Shown here one piece after another: positions 38,286 through 46,463 of a DNA stretch of 64,000 bases. Origin of the DNA: Robbsia betulipollinis (GTDB lineage Bacteria; Pseudomonadota; Gammaproteobacteria; Burkholderiales; Burkholderiaceae); NCBI RefSeq assembly GCF_026624755.1, contig NZ_JAPMXC010000005.1:99895-163894 (forward strand), read 5' to 3'. The notes under the pieces were generated by a model that saw only the letters and a list, made by a program, of their open reading frames with translations, was not told the DNA's origin and ran no database searches. Each line of letters opens with the position of its first letter. The first letter of the stretch is position 1. Position numbers and translations under genes: made by a program.

Positions 38286-39866
38286 CTAACGCGACGCGTC
38301 GGCGGGATCGACCGGCGGCGATGCATCGTCCTCCGACAGGCCGGCGAGCCGCGCCGCTGCCGCGTCGCCCGGCAGGGCCTCGACATCGCGCAGGGTCTTG
38401 TGCATGACGCGCGTGCGGCGTTCGGCGAGGTCGATCGAACGCGCGACGGTTTCCAGTTGCGAACGGGTTTTCGCCAGCACGTCGCCGAACTTGAAAAACT
38501 CGGTCTTCACCGCGCCCAGCACCTGCCAGACCTCGCTGGAGCGCTGTTCGATGGCGAGCGTGCGAAACCCCATCTGCAAGCTGTTCAACAAGGCCGTCAG
38601 CGTGGTCGGTCCGGCGATCGTGATCCGATAGTCGCGTTGCAGGGCGTCGCTCAAACCGGGACGGCGCAGGACTTCGGCGTAAAGACCCTCGGTGGGCAGA
38701 AACAGCAGGCCGAAATCCGTGGTGTGCGGCGGCGCCAGATATTTCTCCGCGATCCGGCGCGCCTCCAGGCGTACCCGCGCATCCAGCGCGCGGCCCGATG
38801 CCTCGACCCCAGCGGGATCGGCGCGTTCCTGCGCGTCGATCAGGCGTTCGTAGTCCTCGCGCGGGAACTTGGCATCGATCGGCAACCACACGGGCGTTCC
38901 CTGCGGCCCCGATCCATCGCCGCGCCGGGCGCCGGCTGCGCCGGATGCGCCGCCCGGCAGGCGAATCGCGAACTCGACGCGTTCGCTGCTGCCCGGCACC
39001 GTCGCGACATTGCTCGCGTACTGTTCGGCGGTCAGCACCTGTTCGAGCAGGGACCCCAACTGCACTTCGCCCCAGGTGCCACGCGTCTTGACGTTCGTCA
39101 GAACCTTTTTCAGGTCGCCCACGCCCGCCGCGAGCGTCTGCATCTCGCCCAGCCCGCGATGCACCTGTTCGAGGCGGTCGGAGACCAGCTTGAACGATTC
39201 GCCCAGCCGCTGCTCGAGCGTCGCATGCAGTTTCTCGTCGACGGTGCGGCGCATCTCGTCGAGCTTCAGCGCATTGTTGACCTCGATATCCTTCAACTTG
39301 CGCTCGAGCGTATCGCGCACTTCGGCGAAGCGCAGATCGTTGGTCTGCGAGAGGCCGGCGAGTTGCAGGTTCAGCGTTTCCCCGACATGCCGCAGCGCCG
39401 CGCCCTGCTCCTCGCGGGCCTGCCGCGCCTGATCGGCCAGGCTCGTGCGTACCGTGTCGAGCTGCGCCGCATTGCTGTGCGTCAGGTTTGCCAGATCCTT
39501 CGCGAACCCATCGACCTTCTGGTTCTGCAACGTCGCGATGCTGCTCAGTTGCGCGGCGAGCGTTTGCTGGAACTGGCCGAGGACCGCCCCGGTTTCGGCG
39601 CGACCGATGCGCGCGGTCTCGGTCATGTCGCCGCGCAGGGAACGATCGAGCCGCTCGGCGGTACGGGCACTTTCCTCGCGAAACGCATTGACGTCGTCAA
39701 GCAGGGCGTCGAATTGCGCGTCGTCGCGCCCGGCACCCGTCCGGGTGCGCCGCATCAGCGCGGCCAGGGCGCCCACCGCCACGAGCGCGACCAGCGCCAG
39801 CAATACGACGCTGCCGACCAGCCAGGGCAAGAGGTCTCCCGCCATCGTCGCTCCCGCAGCGCTCAT
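38286..39866 (-). CDS. rmuC: DNA recombination protein RmuC
   Basis: RmuC limits inversions at short inverted repeats; its C-terminal part resembles a PD-(D/E)xK nuclease fold. The 526-residue protein has an N-terminal membrane helix (about 14-38), a coiled-coil region (about 45-260) and the conserved domain GDLKKVLTNVKTRGTWGEVQ, WLPIDAKFPREDYERL, TDFGLLFLPTEGLYAEVLRRP. The start at 39866 overlaps the stop of the dehydrogenase gene (ATGA). A Gly/Ala-rich insertion near 325-345 splits the domain. The presence of several repeat arrays in this window gives the gene some contextual interest. Confidence 0.93.
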   Translation of the reverse strand: MSAAGATMAGDLLPWLVGSVVLLALVALVAVGALAALMRRTRTGAGRDDAQFDALLDDVNAFREESARTAERLDRSLRGDMTETARIGRAETGAVLGQFQQTLAAQLSSIATLQNQKVDGFAKDLANLTHSNAAQLDTVRTSLADQARQAREEQGAALRHVGETLNLQLAGLSQTNDLRFAEVRDTLERKLKDIEVNNALKLDEMRRTVDEKLHATLEQRLGESFKLVSDRLEQVHRGLGEMQTLAAGVGDLKKVLTNVKTRGTWGEVQLGSLLEQVLTAEQYASNVATVPGSSERVEFAIRLPGGASGAAGARRGDGSGPQGTPVWLPIDAKFPREDYERLIDAQERADPAGVEASGRALDARVRLEARRIAEKYLAPPHTTDFGLLFLPTEGLYAEVLRRPGLSDALQRDYRITIAGPTTLTALLNSLQMGFRTLAIEQRSSEVWQVLGAVKTEFFKFGDVLAKTRSQLETVARSIDLAERRTRVMHKTLRDVEALPGDAAAARLAGLSEDDASPPVDPADASR

Positions 39867-40852
39867 GGGATGCCGCGGGCTTCGGGATTGACGACGTTCG
39901 GAGGATTTCCCGCACGTGGCCCCTCGCCGAGCGCGGCGATCAGATTGTCGGCGGCCAGATTCGCCATCGCGCGCCGCGTCGGCACGCTCGCGCTGGCGAT
40001 ATGCGGCGCCAGCACGACATTCGTCAGGGACAGGAACCCCGGGTTCAGTTGCGGCTCGCCTTCGAAGACATCGAGACCCGCGCCGGCGATGCGGCCGGCG
40101 GCGAGCGCCTCGATCAGCGCGGCGTCGTCGACGATGCCGCCGCGCGCGATGTTGATCAGGTTCGCCGTCGGCTTCATGAGGCCGATTTCGCGCGCGCCGA
40201 TGGTGTGGTGGCTCGCCGGCGCATACGGGACGACCAGCACGATGTGATCCGCCTGCCGCAGCAACGCGTCCTTCTCGACCCATTCCGCGTTCAGCGCGCG
40301 CTCGATGTCGGGGGCGACGCGGGAACGGTTGTGATACACCACGCGCATGCCGAAGCCCTGCGCGCGGCGTGCCACCGCCTGCCCGATGCGCCCCATGCCG
40401 ATGATGCCGAGCGTCGAACCGAACACATCGGTGCCGGTCAGCATGTCGTACTGCCAGGCCTGCCATTTCCCGGCACGCAGGTAATGCTCGGCCTCGGTGA
40501 CGCGCCGCGCGGTTGCCATCAGCAGCGCCCAGCCGAAATCGGCGGTGGTTTCGTTCAGCACGTCCGGGGTATTCGTCGCGAGGATGCCCCGCGCGTTCAA
40601 CGCGGCCAGGTCGAAATTGTTGTAGCCGACCGCCATGTTGCAGACCGCCTTCAATGCCGGGGCGGCCGCGATCATCGCGCGGGAAATCGGGTCGCCCATG
40701 ACCATCAGGCCAGCCTTGTCCGCGATGCGCTCGGTCAATTCGGTGGCGGTGAAGACGCGTCCGAGATCGTTGGTCTCGACGTCGAAGTGCGTGCGCAGCC
40801 GGTCGACGACATCGGGAAAAAGCGCCCGGGTGACGAGTATCTTTTGCTTCAT
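39863..40852 (-). CDS. D-2-hydroxyacid dehydrogenase (glyoxylate/hydroxypyruvate or 2-ketogluconate reductase type)
   Basis: An NAD(P)H-dependent reductase of 329 residues. The Rossmann motif is GIIGMGRIGQAVARRAQGFG, followed by YHNRSR, which suggests NADPH. The catalytic Arg is in NIARGGIVDDAAL, Glu in GLDVFEGEP and His in LAPHIASAS. Closest known groups are GhrB-like glyoxylate/2-ketogluconate reductases; the substrate cannot be fixed from sequence. It overlaps rmuC by 4 bp and follows the antiporter gene by 17 bp on the same strand. Confidence 0.9.
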   Translation of the reverse strand: MKQKILVTRALFPDVVDRLRTHFDVETNDLGRVFTATELTERIADKAGLMVMGDPISRAMIAAAPALKAVCNMAVGYNNFDLAALNARGILATNTPDVLNETTADFGWALLMATARRVTEAEHYLRAGKWQAWQYDMLTGTDVFGSTLGIIGMGRIGQAVARRAQGFGMRVVYHNRSRVAPDIERALNAEWVEKDALLRQADHIVLVVPYAPASHHTIGAREIGLMKPTANLINIARGGIVDDAALIEALAAGRIAGAGLDVFEGEPQLNPGFLSLTNVVLAPHIASASVPTRRAMANLAADNLIAALGEGPRAGNPPNVVNPEARGIP

Positions 40853-40869
40853 GCGTCTATCTTTTCTCT

Positions 40870-42390
40870 CTAGAAAAACAGCCAGGTCACCAGGCCGAAA
40901 AGCGGCAGCAGGATCGGCACCGACCATGCCATGTAACCGAAAAATCCCGGCATGGCGACACCGCGTTCCTCGGCGATCGCCTTGACCATGAAATTCGGCG
41001 CGTTGCCGATATAGGTCAGCGCGCCCATGAAGACCGCACCCGCGGAAATCGCACCGAGCGTGCGCGCGCCGGTGGTCATGAGACTGGCCGCGTCGCCGCC
41101 CGCTGTATTGAAAAATACCAGGTAGGTGGGCGCGTTGTCGAGAAATCCGGAAAGCAGCCCGGTCGCCCAGAAGTAGGCGGCATCGATCGGGCGGCCCTGC
41201 GCGTCGCTGACCAGCGCCAGCAAAGGCGCGAACGCGCCGCGCGAACCGGCGCCCAGAATGAGGATGACCGGCGCGATCGTCACGAAAATCCCCGCGAACA
41301 GTTTCGCCACTTCGATGATCGGTGCCCAGTCGAACTGATTGCCGCGCCGCGCCGACACCGGCGTGACCCGCAGCGAGACGAGCAGCACGACGAACAGCAG
41401 CGCGTCGCGCAGTGCATCCTGCAACGGCAGCGGCGTGCCCAGCACGTCGAAAACGATGCCCGGCCGCCAGACGCCACTCATCAACACCAGCGCGATCACG
41501 CAGCCGAGCAGCAGGAAATTGATCTTGCCGTCGAGGTGAAGCTTCGACGCCGGGCTTTCGTGCCCCGGGCTTTCGTGCCCCGGGCTTTCGTGCCCCGGGC
41601 TTTCGTGCCCCGGGCTTTCGCGCCCCGGGCTTTCGTGCCGCGGCCGATTCCCGACATCGCTCCCCCGCGTCGCATCACGCCGGAAAACATGCCCGTCGAT
41701 CAGGAAGAACAGCAGCAGCAAACCGGCGCAGACCAGCAGCATCGGCAGCAGCAGATGGCGGCCCGTCCAGAAAAAACCGACGCCCTTCAGAAACCCCAGG
41801 AACAGCGGCGGATCGCCCAGCGGCGTCAGCGACCCGCCGGCGTTCGCGACGATGAAAATGAAGAACACCACGACATGGGCGACATGGGGCCGCCCCTCGT
41901 TCGCGCGCAGCAGCGGCCGGATCAGCAGCATTGCCGCGCCGGTGGTGCCCGTCACGCTCGCGAGCGCACCGCCCAGCGCCAACAGCCCCACGTTCAGCCC
42001 GGGGCTGCCACGCAACCTTCCATGCAGACAGATCCCGCCGGCGACCGTGTAGAGCGCGGCGAGCAAGGCGATGAACGGCAGGTATTCCGCGAGCAGCGCA
42101 TGGACGATCAGATGCACCGCATACGCCGCGCCATATACGGCGGCGAACGGAACGACGAAGGCGATCGCCCAGCCTGCGGCGAGCTTGCCGAAATGCGCGT
42201 GCCAGAAAGCGGGCGCCAGCAGCGGCATCAATGCGATCGACAACAGCATCGCCGCGAACGGCAGACCCCACGCAGGCGCGAGCGCGGCGCCATCGATGTC
42301 GGCGGCCCGCGCGGAAACCGGCGCGAGCAAAACCACCAGCACGGCGGGAATGATCAGGATACCCAAGCGACATGACGGAGGCTGGTACAT
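40870..42390 (-). CDS. NhaD-type sodium:proton antiporter
   Basis: A polytopic inner-membrane protein of 506 residues with about 11-13 hydrophobic helices, matching citrate/Na+:H+ antiporters of the NhaD/ion transporter superfamily. A signal-like first helix (LGILIIPAVLVVLLAPVSARA) is followed by transport segments. ANAGGSLTPLGDPPLFLGFL and SGFLDNAPTYLVFFN carry the two conserved half-site signatures. Between helices near residues 245-290 is a hydrophilic loop with five repeats of ESPGH (one as ESPGR), encoded by the array at 41551-41640. ATG 42390 is used; the frame runs further upstream into pncB. Confidence 0.88.
   Translation of the reverse strand: MYQPPSCRLGILIIPAVLVVLLAPVSARAADIDGAALAPAWGLPFAAMLLSIALMPLLAPAFWHAHFGKLAAGWAIAFVVPFAAVYGAAYAVHLIVHALLAEYLPFIALLAALYTVAGGICLHGRLRGSPGLNVGLLALGGALASVTGTTGAAMLLIRPLLRANEGRPHVAHVVVFFIFIVANAGGSLTPLGDPPLFLGFLKGVGFFWTGRHLLLPMLLVCAGLLLLFFLIDGHVFRRDATRGSDVGNRPRHESPGRESPGHESPGHESPGHESPGHESPASKLHLDGKINFLLLGCVIALVLMSGVWRPGIVFDVLGTPLPLQDALRDALLFVVLLVSLRVTPVSARRGNQFDWAPIIEVAKLFAGIFVTIAPVILILGAGSRGAFAPLLALVSDAQGRPIDAAYFWATGLLSGFLDNAPTYLVFFNTAGGDAASLMTTGARTLGAISAGAVFMGALTYIGNAPNFMVKAIAEERGVAMPGFFGYMAWSVPILLPLFGLVTWLFF
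41551..41640. repeat. 15-bp in-frame tandem array in the antiporter gene
   Basis: Six consecutive copies of CGGGCTTTCGTGCCC start at 41551, 41566, 41581, 41596, 41611 and 41626; the fifth has CGC for TGC at one point and the sixth ends in G. The unit contains a small inverted repeat GGGC-TTTCGT-GCCC. It is translated on the minus strand as repeated Glu-Ser-Pro-Gly-His in a predicted cytosolic or periplasmic loop. Confidence 0.95.
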
Positions 42391-42502
42391 ACGTTCCGGG
42401 GAAAGGTGACGGGGCGCCGGTCGGTGGCCATGCGCAGCCCAACGACCGTTTTGCCAGATTATACCGACCACGTCCCGCCGCGGCCCCGGCACTTCGCTCA
42501 GA

Positions 42503-43681
42503 CTATTCCGAAGGTATTTCGAAGACCTGCCGGAGATAGGCCAGATAGGCTTTGTCGTCGCACATGTTCTTGCCCGGCGAATCCGACAGCTTGGCCACCG
42601 GCTGCCCATTGCAGCGCACCATCTTGATGACCACCTGCAGGGGCTGGTAGCCCAGATCGTTGGTGAGGTTGGTGCCCACACCGAAGGCAAGCCTGCACCT
42701 TCCGCGAAAGCGCTCGTACAGTTGCAGCACCTTCGGAATGTCGAGCGCGTCGCTGAACACCATGATCTTGGTGCGCGGGTCGCAACGATTGTCCTCGTAG
42801 TGCTTCAGCAGACGTTCGCCCCATTCGAACGGATCTCCCGAGTCATGGCGCGCGCCGTCGAACAGCTTGCAGAAATACATGTCGAAGTCGTTCAGGAAAG
42901 CCTTCATCCCATAGACGTCGGACAGCGCGATGCCCAGATCGCCGCGGTATTCCTTGGCCCACATCTCCAGGCCGAAGATCTGCGAATCGCGCAGGCGCGG
43001 CCCGAGCCCCTGGCAGGCCTGCAGGTATTCGTGCGCCATCGTGCCCAGCGGCGTGAGGTCGTGCCGCATCGCATAGAGCACGTTGCTGCTGCCGGCGAGC
43101 TGCGAACCCAGACGCGCCTTGAGCGTCAGCAGGACTTCCTCGTGCCACTGCTGCGAGAAGCGCCGGCGCGTGCCGTAATCGGCGATCTTGCAATCCGCGT
43201 ACTCCGGGCTTGCGCCCAGCAACGCCATCTTGCCCTCGAGACGCTCCCGGCCTTCGCGATAATCGGGTTCGCGCTGGGTGTTGCGGAAATAGACTTCGTT
43301 GACGATCGCCAGCACCGGGATTTCGAAGAGGATCGTGTGCAGCCAGGGGCCGGTGATGACGATCTCGATCTCGCCGGCGCGCTCGCGCGAAGGCGTCACC
43401 GAGATGCATTTCTCGTTCAGGTGAAAGAGCGCCAGGAAGTCGACGAAATCGCTTTTGATGAAGCGCATCCGTCGCAGATAGGACAGTTCGGACGCAGTGA
43501 AACGCAGCGCGCAGAGATGGGTGATCTCCGCGCGGATTTCATCGACGTAAGGGGCGAGCTCGACACCCGGCGTCCTGCACCGGAAGCGGTATTCGACCTC
43601 CGCCGCCGGAAAATGATGCAGCACGACCTGCATCATGGTGAATTTGTACAGATCGGTGTCGAGCAAGGAATTGATGATCAT
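42503..43681 (-). CDS. pncB: Nicotinate phosphoribosyltransferase
   Basis: PncB turns nicotinate and PRPP into nicotinate mononucleotide with ATP, salvaging NAD precursors. The 392-residue protein opens [20 protein letters not shown], has [13 protein letters not shown], the active-site segment [12 protein letters not shown], the GVYGMKAF-like [25 protein letters not shown], and [16 protein letters not shown] 43681 is the canonical start. It is divergent from fdxA. Confidence 0.96.
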   Translation of the reverse strand: MIINSLLDTDLYKFTMMQVVLHHFPAAEVEYRFRCRTPGVELAPYVDEIRAEITHLCALRFTASELSYLRRMRFIKSDFVDFLALFHLNEKCISVTPSRERAGEIEIVITGPWLHTILFEIPVLAIVNEVYFRNTQREPDYREGRERLEGKMALLGASPEYADCKIADYGTRRRFSQQWHEEVLLTLKARLGSQLAGSSNVLYAMRHDLTPLGTMAHEYLQACQGLGPRLRDSQIFGLEMWAKEYRGDLGIALSDVYGMKAFLNDFDMYFCKLFDGARHDSGDPFEWGERLLKHYEDNRCDPRTKIMVFSDALDIPKVLQLYERFRGRCRLAFGVGTNLTNDLGYQPLQVVIKMVRCNGQPVAKLSDSPGKNMCDDKAYLAYLRQVFEIPSE

Positions 43682-43993
43682 GGGCTTTCCGGATGGGGCG
43701 CGGGTGTCCGGCGCGCTGTGCCGGGATGCCGGGATGCCGAGGCGGCGGACAGCGGCGTGCGGGACGCCGGGGCAGCGGTAACTTGTCGCAGGGACGTCGC
43801 CAGAACGATGGTAACCGAAATCACAGCCACGGCAGGCATGCCGCGCCGCACGCGCACCTGGCAGGATCCCCATAAGCGCATGACGTTTCTGTCTGATGGG
43901 CGCCAAGCAGCCTCGGCGCTTTTATGCGAGCATTCGGTTACAATAACGCCTTTCGTAAAAGCCGACCCCGGCTCTAACGTAGCAGGAGTCTGA
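43682..43993. other. Divergent gap between pncB and fdxA
   Basis: The 312 bp between the two start codons hold no gene I can support. A short GCCGGGAT repeat lies near 43721-43741 on the pncB side. TACAAT at 43939-43944 is a likely -10 element for fdxA on the plus strand, about 50 bp before its ATG, but its -35 is poor. AGCAGGAGTC just before 43994 is the fdxA ribosome site. Confidence 0.4.
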
Positions 43994-44317
43994 ATGACGC
44001 ACGTCGTGACCGAGAATTGCATCAAGTGCCGCTACACCGACTGCGTCGATGTATGCCCGGTTGATTGCTTCAGGGAAGGCCCGAATTTTCTCTCCATCGA
44101 TCCGGACGAGTGCATCGACTGCGCCGTCTGCGTCGCGGAATGCCCGGCCAATGCGATCTATGCCGAGGAAGACGTTCCCGGCGATCAGCAGGCCTTCATC
44201 GAGCTGAACGCGGAATTGTCACGCGCCTGGCCGAGCATCACGAAAACGAAGGCGCCGCTGGCCGACGCCGACGAATGGAAAGACAAGGAAGACAAGCTCA
44301 AGTTGCTCGAGCGCTGA
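43994..44317 (+). CDS. fdxA: Seven-iron ferredoxin FdxA
   Basis: A 107-residue electron carrier with one [3Fe-4S] and one [4Fe-4S] cluster. The first motif uses Cys9, Cys17 and Cys50 with Cys12, Cys21 and Cys25 in the [19 protein letters not shown] region; the second is [12 protein letters not shown] (Cys40, 43, 46, 50). The C-terminal helical tail ([15 protein letters not shown]) is typical of the Azotobacter FdI type. A clear AGGAG precedes the ATG. Its electron partner is not known. Confidence 0.95.
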   Translation: MTHVVTENCIKCRYTDCVDVCPVDCFREGPNFLSIDPDECIDCAVCVAECPANAIYAEEDVPGDQQAFIELNAELSRAWPSITKTKAPLADADEWKDKEDKLKLLER

Positions 44318-44384
44318 AAAGCAGCGGGAAATCGCCGCAAGGTATGTGGCAAAACCTTTTTTTGATCGAGTCGTGCGAAAAAAG

Positions 44385-44413
44385 TTGACGAAAGAGATGT
44401 TCATGCATATAAT
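44385..44413 (+). promoter_or_regulatory. Consensus promoter of tRNA-Asn
   Basis: TTGACG (44385-44390) and a perfect TATAAT (44408-44413) are separated by 17 bp. The start would be near 44420, about 18 nt before the tRNA 5' end. Between the promoter and the fdxA stop (44317) the region has only a weak hairpin, so some read-through from fdxA is possible. Confidence 0.9.
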
Positions 44414-44437
44414 CTCTTTCTCGGTTGTTTGAGTTGT

Positions 44438-44513
44438 TCCCTGATAGCTCAGTTGGTAGAGCGACGGACTGTTAATCCGCAGGTCCCTGGTTCGAGTCCA
44501 GGTCGGGGAGCCA
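44438..44513 (+). tRNA. tRNA-Asn (anticodon GUU)
   Basis: A 76-nt cloverleaf with the CCA encoded. The acceptor stem is TCCCTGA pairing with TCGGGGA, the D-arm contains AGCTCAGTTGGTAGAGC, the anticodon loop is CTGTTAA with anticodon GTT, and the T-arm has GGTTCGAGTCC. The discriminator is G. It lies between its own promoter and a strong terminator, so it is a monocistronic tRNA unit. Confidence 0.98.
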
Positions 44514-44532
44514 AAGAATTTGTCGTAAAACG

Positions 44533-44567
44533 AAAGGCCCCGTCGAGTGATTCCGACGGGGCCTTTT
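44533..44567 (+). terminator. Intrinsic terminator of the tRNA-Asn gene
   Basis: AAAGGCCCCGTCG (44533-44545) and CGACGGGGCCTTTT (44554-44567) form a 13-bp stem with an 8-nt loop and end in a T tract. It lies 19 nt after the CCA end. The stem has flanking A and T runs, so it could also act on transcripts from the opposite side, where corA is convergent. Confidence 0.92.
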
Positions 44568-44671
44568 GCTATGGGGCCAAGGCACAATGCGTCCAATAAG
44601 GTGACGGCGCGTCACGGGGCCGGCGAAACGCGGGAAGAAGCCTCGCCCTCCGCTACCGTCCCCCCGCGCGC

Positions 44672-45712
44672 TTACCACAGCCGCAGGCGCTTCAATATGG
44701 CGACGGTCACCAACCCCAGCAGCAGCATGGCCGAGGTTACGATCCAGAAGGCGTAACGTTCGTGCATACCCGGCAGGCCCGCGACATTCATACCGAAAAT
44801 TCCCGAAATCAGCGATGCCGGCAACAGCAAAGCCGACATGATCGCCAGCGCCAGCAGCTTGCGGTTGATATCCTCGGCGAGCAGCGACGCCATTTCGTCC
44901 TGCAATAGCTTGGATCTTTCATACAACGCCTCCAGCGAGCCGCCGATGCTGTTCAATGTCTGGATGGACTGCACCAGCGCTTCCGACGAACGCGGGTTGG
45001 CCCACTCCAGACGTGGCACCAGCAATTGCGCCAGGGCCGTGCGCTCGGGGTCCACATAGCGCTTGAGTTCGACAAGATCGCGACGCACCGCGCCCAGCAA
45101 TACGCGCTGATCCTTGTGCCGTCCGTCCAGCACGCCCTCCTCGATATCGTCGAGACGGTCGGCCAGATCGTTGACCTTGTCCGCGAAGGTCTCGTTCAGG
45201 CCACGGATCAGCGAGGCGAACAGATCGATCGTGTCGCGGAACACGTCGCCGTCAAGCGCGGCGAGGCGCAGCCGGTCGGTGGATTCGAGCGGCGAGGCCC
45301 GTACCGTGATCAGGCGCGACGCATCGATGTAGAAACGCAGCGCGCTCTTCCCCTTGTCGATGTCCGCCCCGCCGCCCAGTTCAAAATCCGATATCACCCC
45401 ATACAGGCAGCTCGTGCCGACATGCACGCGTGGGCGGCGATCTTTCCCCGTCAGGAATTCGCGCACGGTGGACGGCAAGGCGTCCGCGCCCTGCAGCCAG
45501 GTATGGATCTGCGGGTCCGCCCCGGACAAATGCAGCCACAACGGTATCCCCGGGTCGGCGGGCAGACGGGCTGCACGCGACCAATCGAGCGCCGACGCCC
45601 GTCCTTCTTGAAATGCGAAGCCACAGACGAAGCCCTGGGGCACCACCAGCGCGCGTTCGCCCTGTGCCGCCGCGGCCTCCACTAACTGCTCTTTCGTCGC
45701 CGCATTTTCCAT
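44672..45712 (-). CDS. CorA/ZntB family divalent-cation transporter
   Basis: A funnel-shaped pentameric inner-membrane transporter of 346 residues. The N-terminal cytosolic domain (about 1-280) is followed by two transmembrane helices; the first ends in the Gly307-Met308-Asn309 signature, and the loop reads NVAGLPGMHERYAFW, closer to ZntB (zinc) than to CorA (magnesium with MPE). ATG 45712 (MENAATKEQL) is chosen; upstream in-frame ATG codons would add about 32 residues. Substrate is uncertain. Confidence 0.88.
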   Translation of the reverse strand: MENAATKEQLVEAAAAQGERALVVPQGFVCGFAFQEGRASALDWSRAARLPADPGIPLWLHLSGADPQIHTWLQGADALPSTVREFLTGKDRRPRVHVGTSCLYGVISDFELGGGADIDKGKSALRFYIDASRLITVRASPLESTDRLRLAALDGDVFRDTIDLFASLIRGLNETFADKVNDLADRLDDIEEGVLDGRHKDQRVLLGAVRRDLVELKRYVDPERTALAQLLVPRLEWANPRSSEALVQSIQTLNSIGGSLEALYERSKLLQDEMASLLAEDINRKLLALAIMSALLLPASLISGIFGMNVAGLPGMHERYAFWIVTSAMLLLGLVTVAILKRLRLW

Positions 45713-46463
45713 AATGTATCGGTGGGAGGGTTTAAAACGGCTCCGGTTGGCGTGCGCCACGACCAGAAAACCAGAAAGCCAGCGCGGCAGCCCGCGAAGA
45801 TCGATCATAAAACATCCTTGCGGGCATGACGACGCCCATACGCCCGGTCGCATCCCGGGCAAGCGACGGCGACACCCGGACGCCACGTAATTCCTGCGCG
45901 GCGACGGCAAAGTTTATACGCCCAGGAATCGGGTCCCCGCAGGTGCGTACGCTCCCGGCACGCGCACTCCCGCCGCTCATGCGCTGCGCGTCCAGACCTT
46001 GCCCCCAGTCCTCGTCGATCCTTGAGCACACCGGGGATCGCGTGTACCCGGAGCCGATCGGCCGCATCCGTGGGAAGTGCAATGCGCGACAGCGCCCGTA
46101 TGGCGATGTTTGCGCACCGTGGACGGAAATGGCTCGCCGGCCGACGGCAATCCGTCGCATTGCACATCCGCGCATGTGGCGTCATCGACGCCAGGCATGC
46201 AGCTTGCTCTATTCCCTGTACGAAGACCCCCGGTGTGTGCTGCGATCTCGCGCCTGAGCCGGGGCGATCTCTTGACGCTTGTTACGCAACACAGCTGCGT
46301 TGCACGCGTCCACTCTTCAGGTCTCCCGCCGTCAAGCCCCCGTGAGACGGCGGCTATTGGCCCGCAACGGCAACGTTGCGGGCCGTTTTTTTTCCTGCGC
46401 CGAAAGCTTCGTGCAAGAATACCGTCCCCTCCGCAGACAAGCGCCCAGGCACGCGGACTACCC
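45713..46463. other. Divergent intergenic region of 750 bp with an orphan terminator
   Basis: The gap between the corA-type gene and the GH15 gene is unusually long. Reading frames cross it but none has family features. Its last part holds a perfect 8-bp stem CCGCCGTC (46326-46333) / GACGGCGG (46346-46353) and a strong terminator at 46359-46393. A TTGACG at 46272-46277 could be a -35 element, but no good -10 follows at 17 bp. A small RNA or leader ending at the terminator is possible. Confidence 0.5.
46359..46393 (+). terminator. Strong intrinsic terminator upstream of the GH15 gene
   Basis: GGCCCGCAACG (46359-46369) and CGTTGCGGGCC (46374-46384) are perfect complements around a GCAA tetraloop of the stable GNRA class, and GTTTTTTTT follows (46385-46393). 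It points along the plus strand, 70 bp before the GH15 start, and no gene lies before it on that strand for over 700 bp. Confidence 0.9.

Noticed and set aside
44438-44513. tRNA-Asn as an attachment site for an integrated element
   Set aside because: No integrase, no duplicated tRNA 3' end and no foreign gene block were seen on either side; the flanks are core genes.
46300-46400. Guanidine-II or other known riboswitch
   Set aside because: Two hairpins are present but the ACGR loops and other class-defining bases are absent, so only a terminator and a stem are claimed.
46077-46463. N-terminal extension of the GH15 protein
   Set aside because: It would be translated across the terminator stem and T tract at 46359-46393, and the family N-terminus begins at KIEDYALIGDG.
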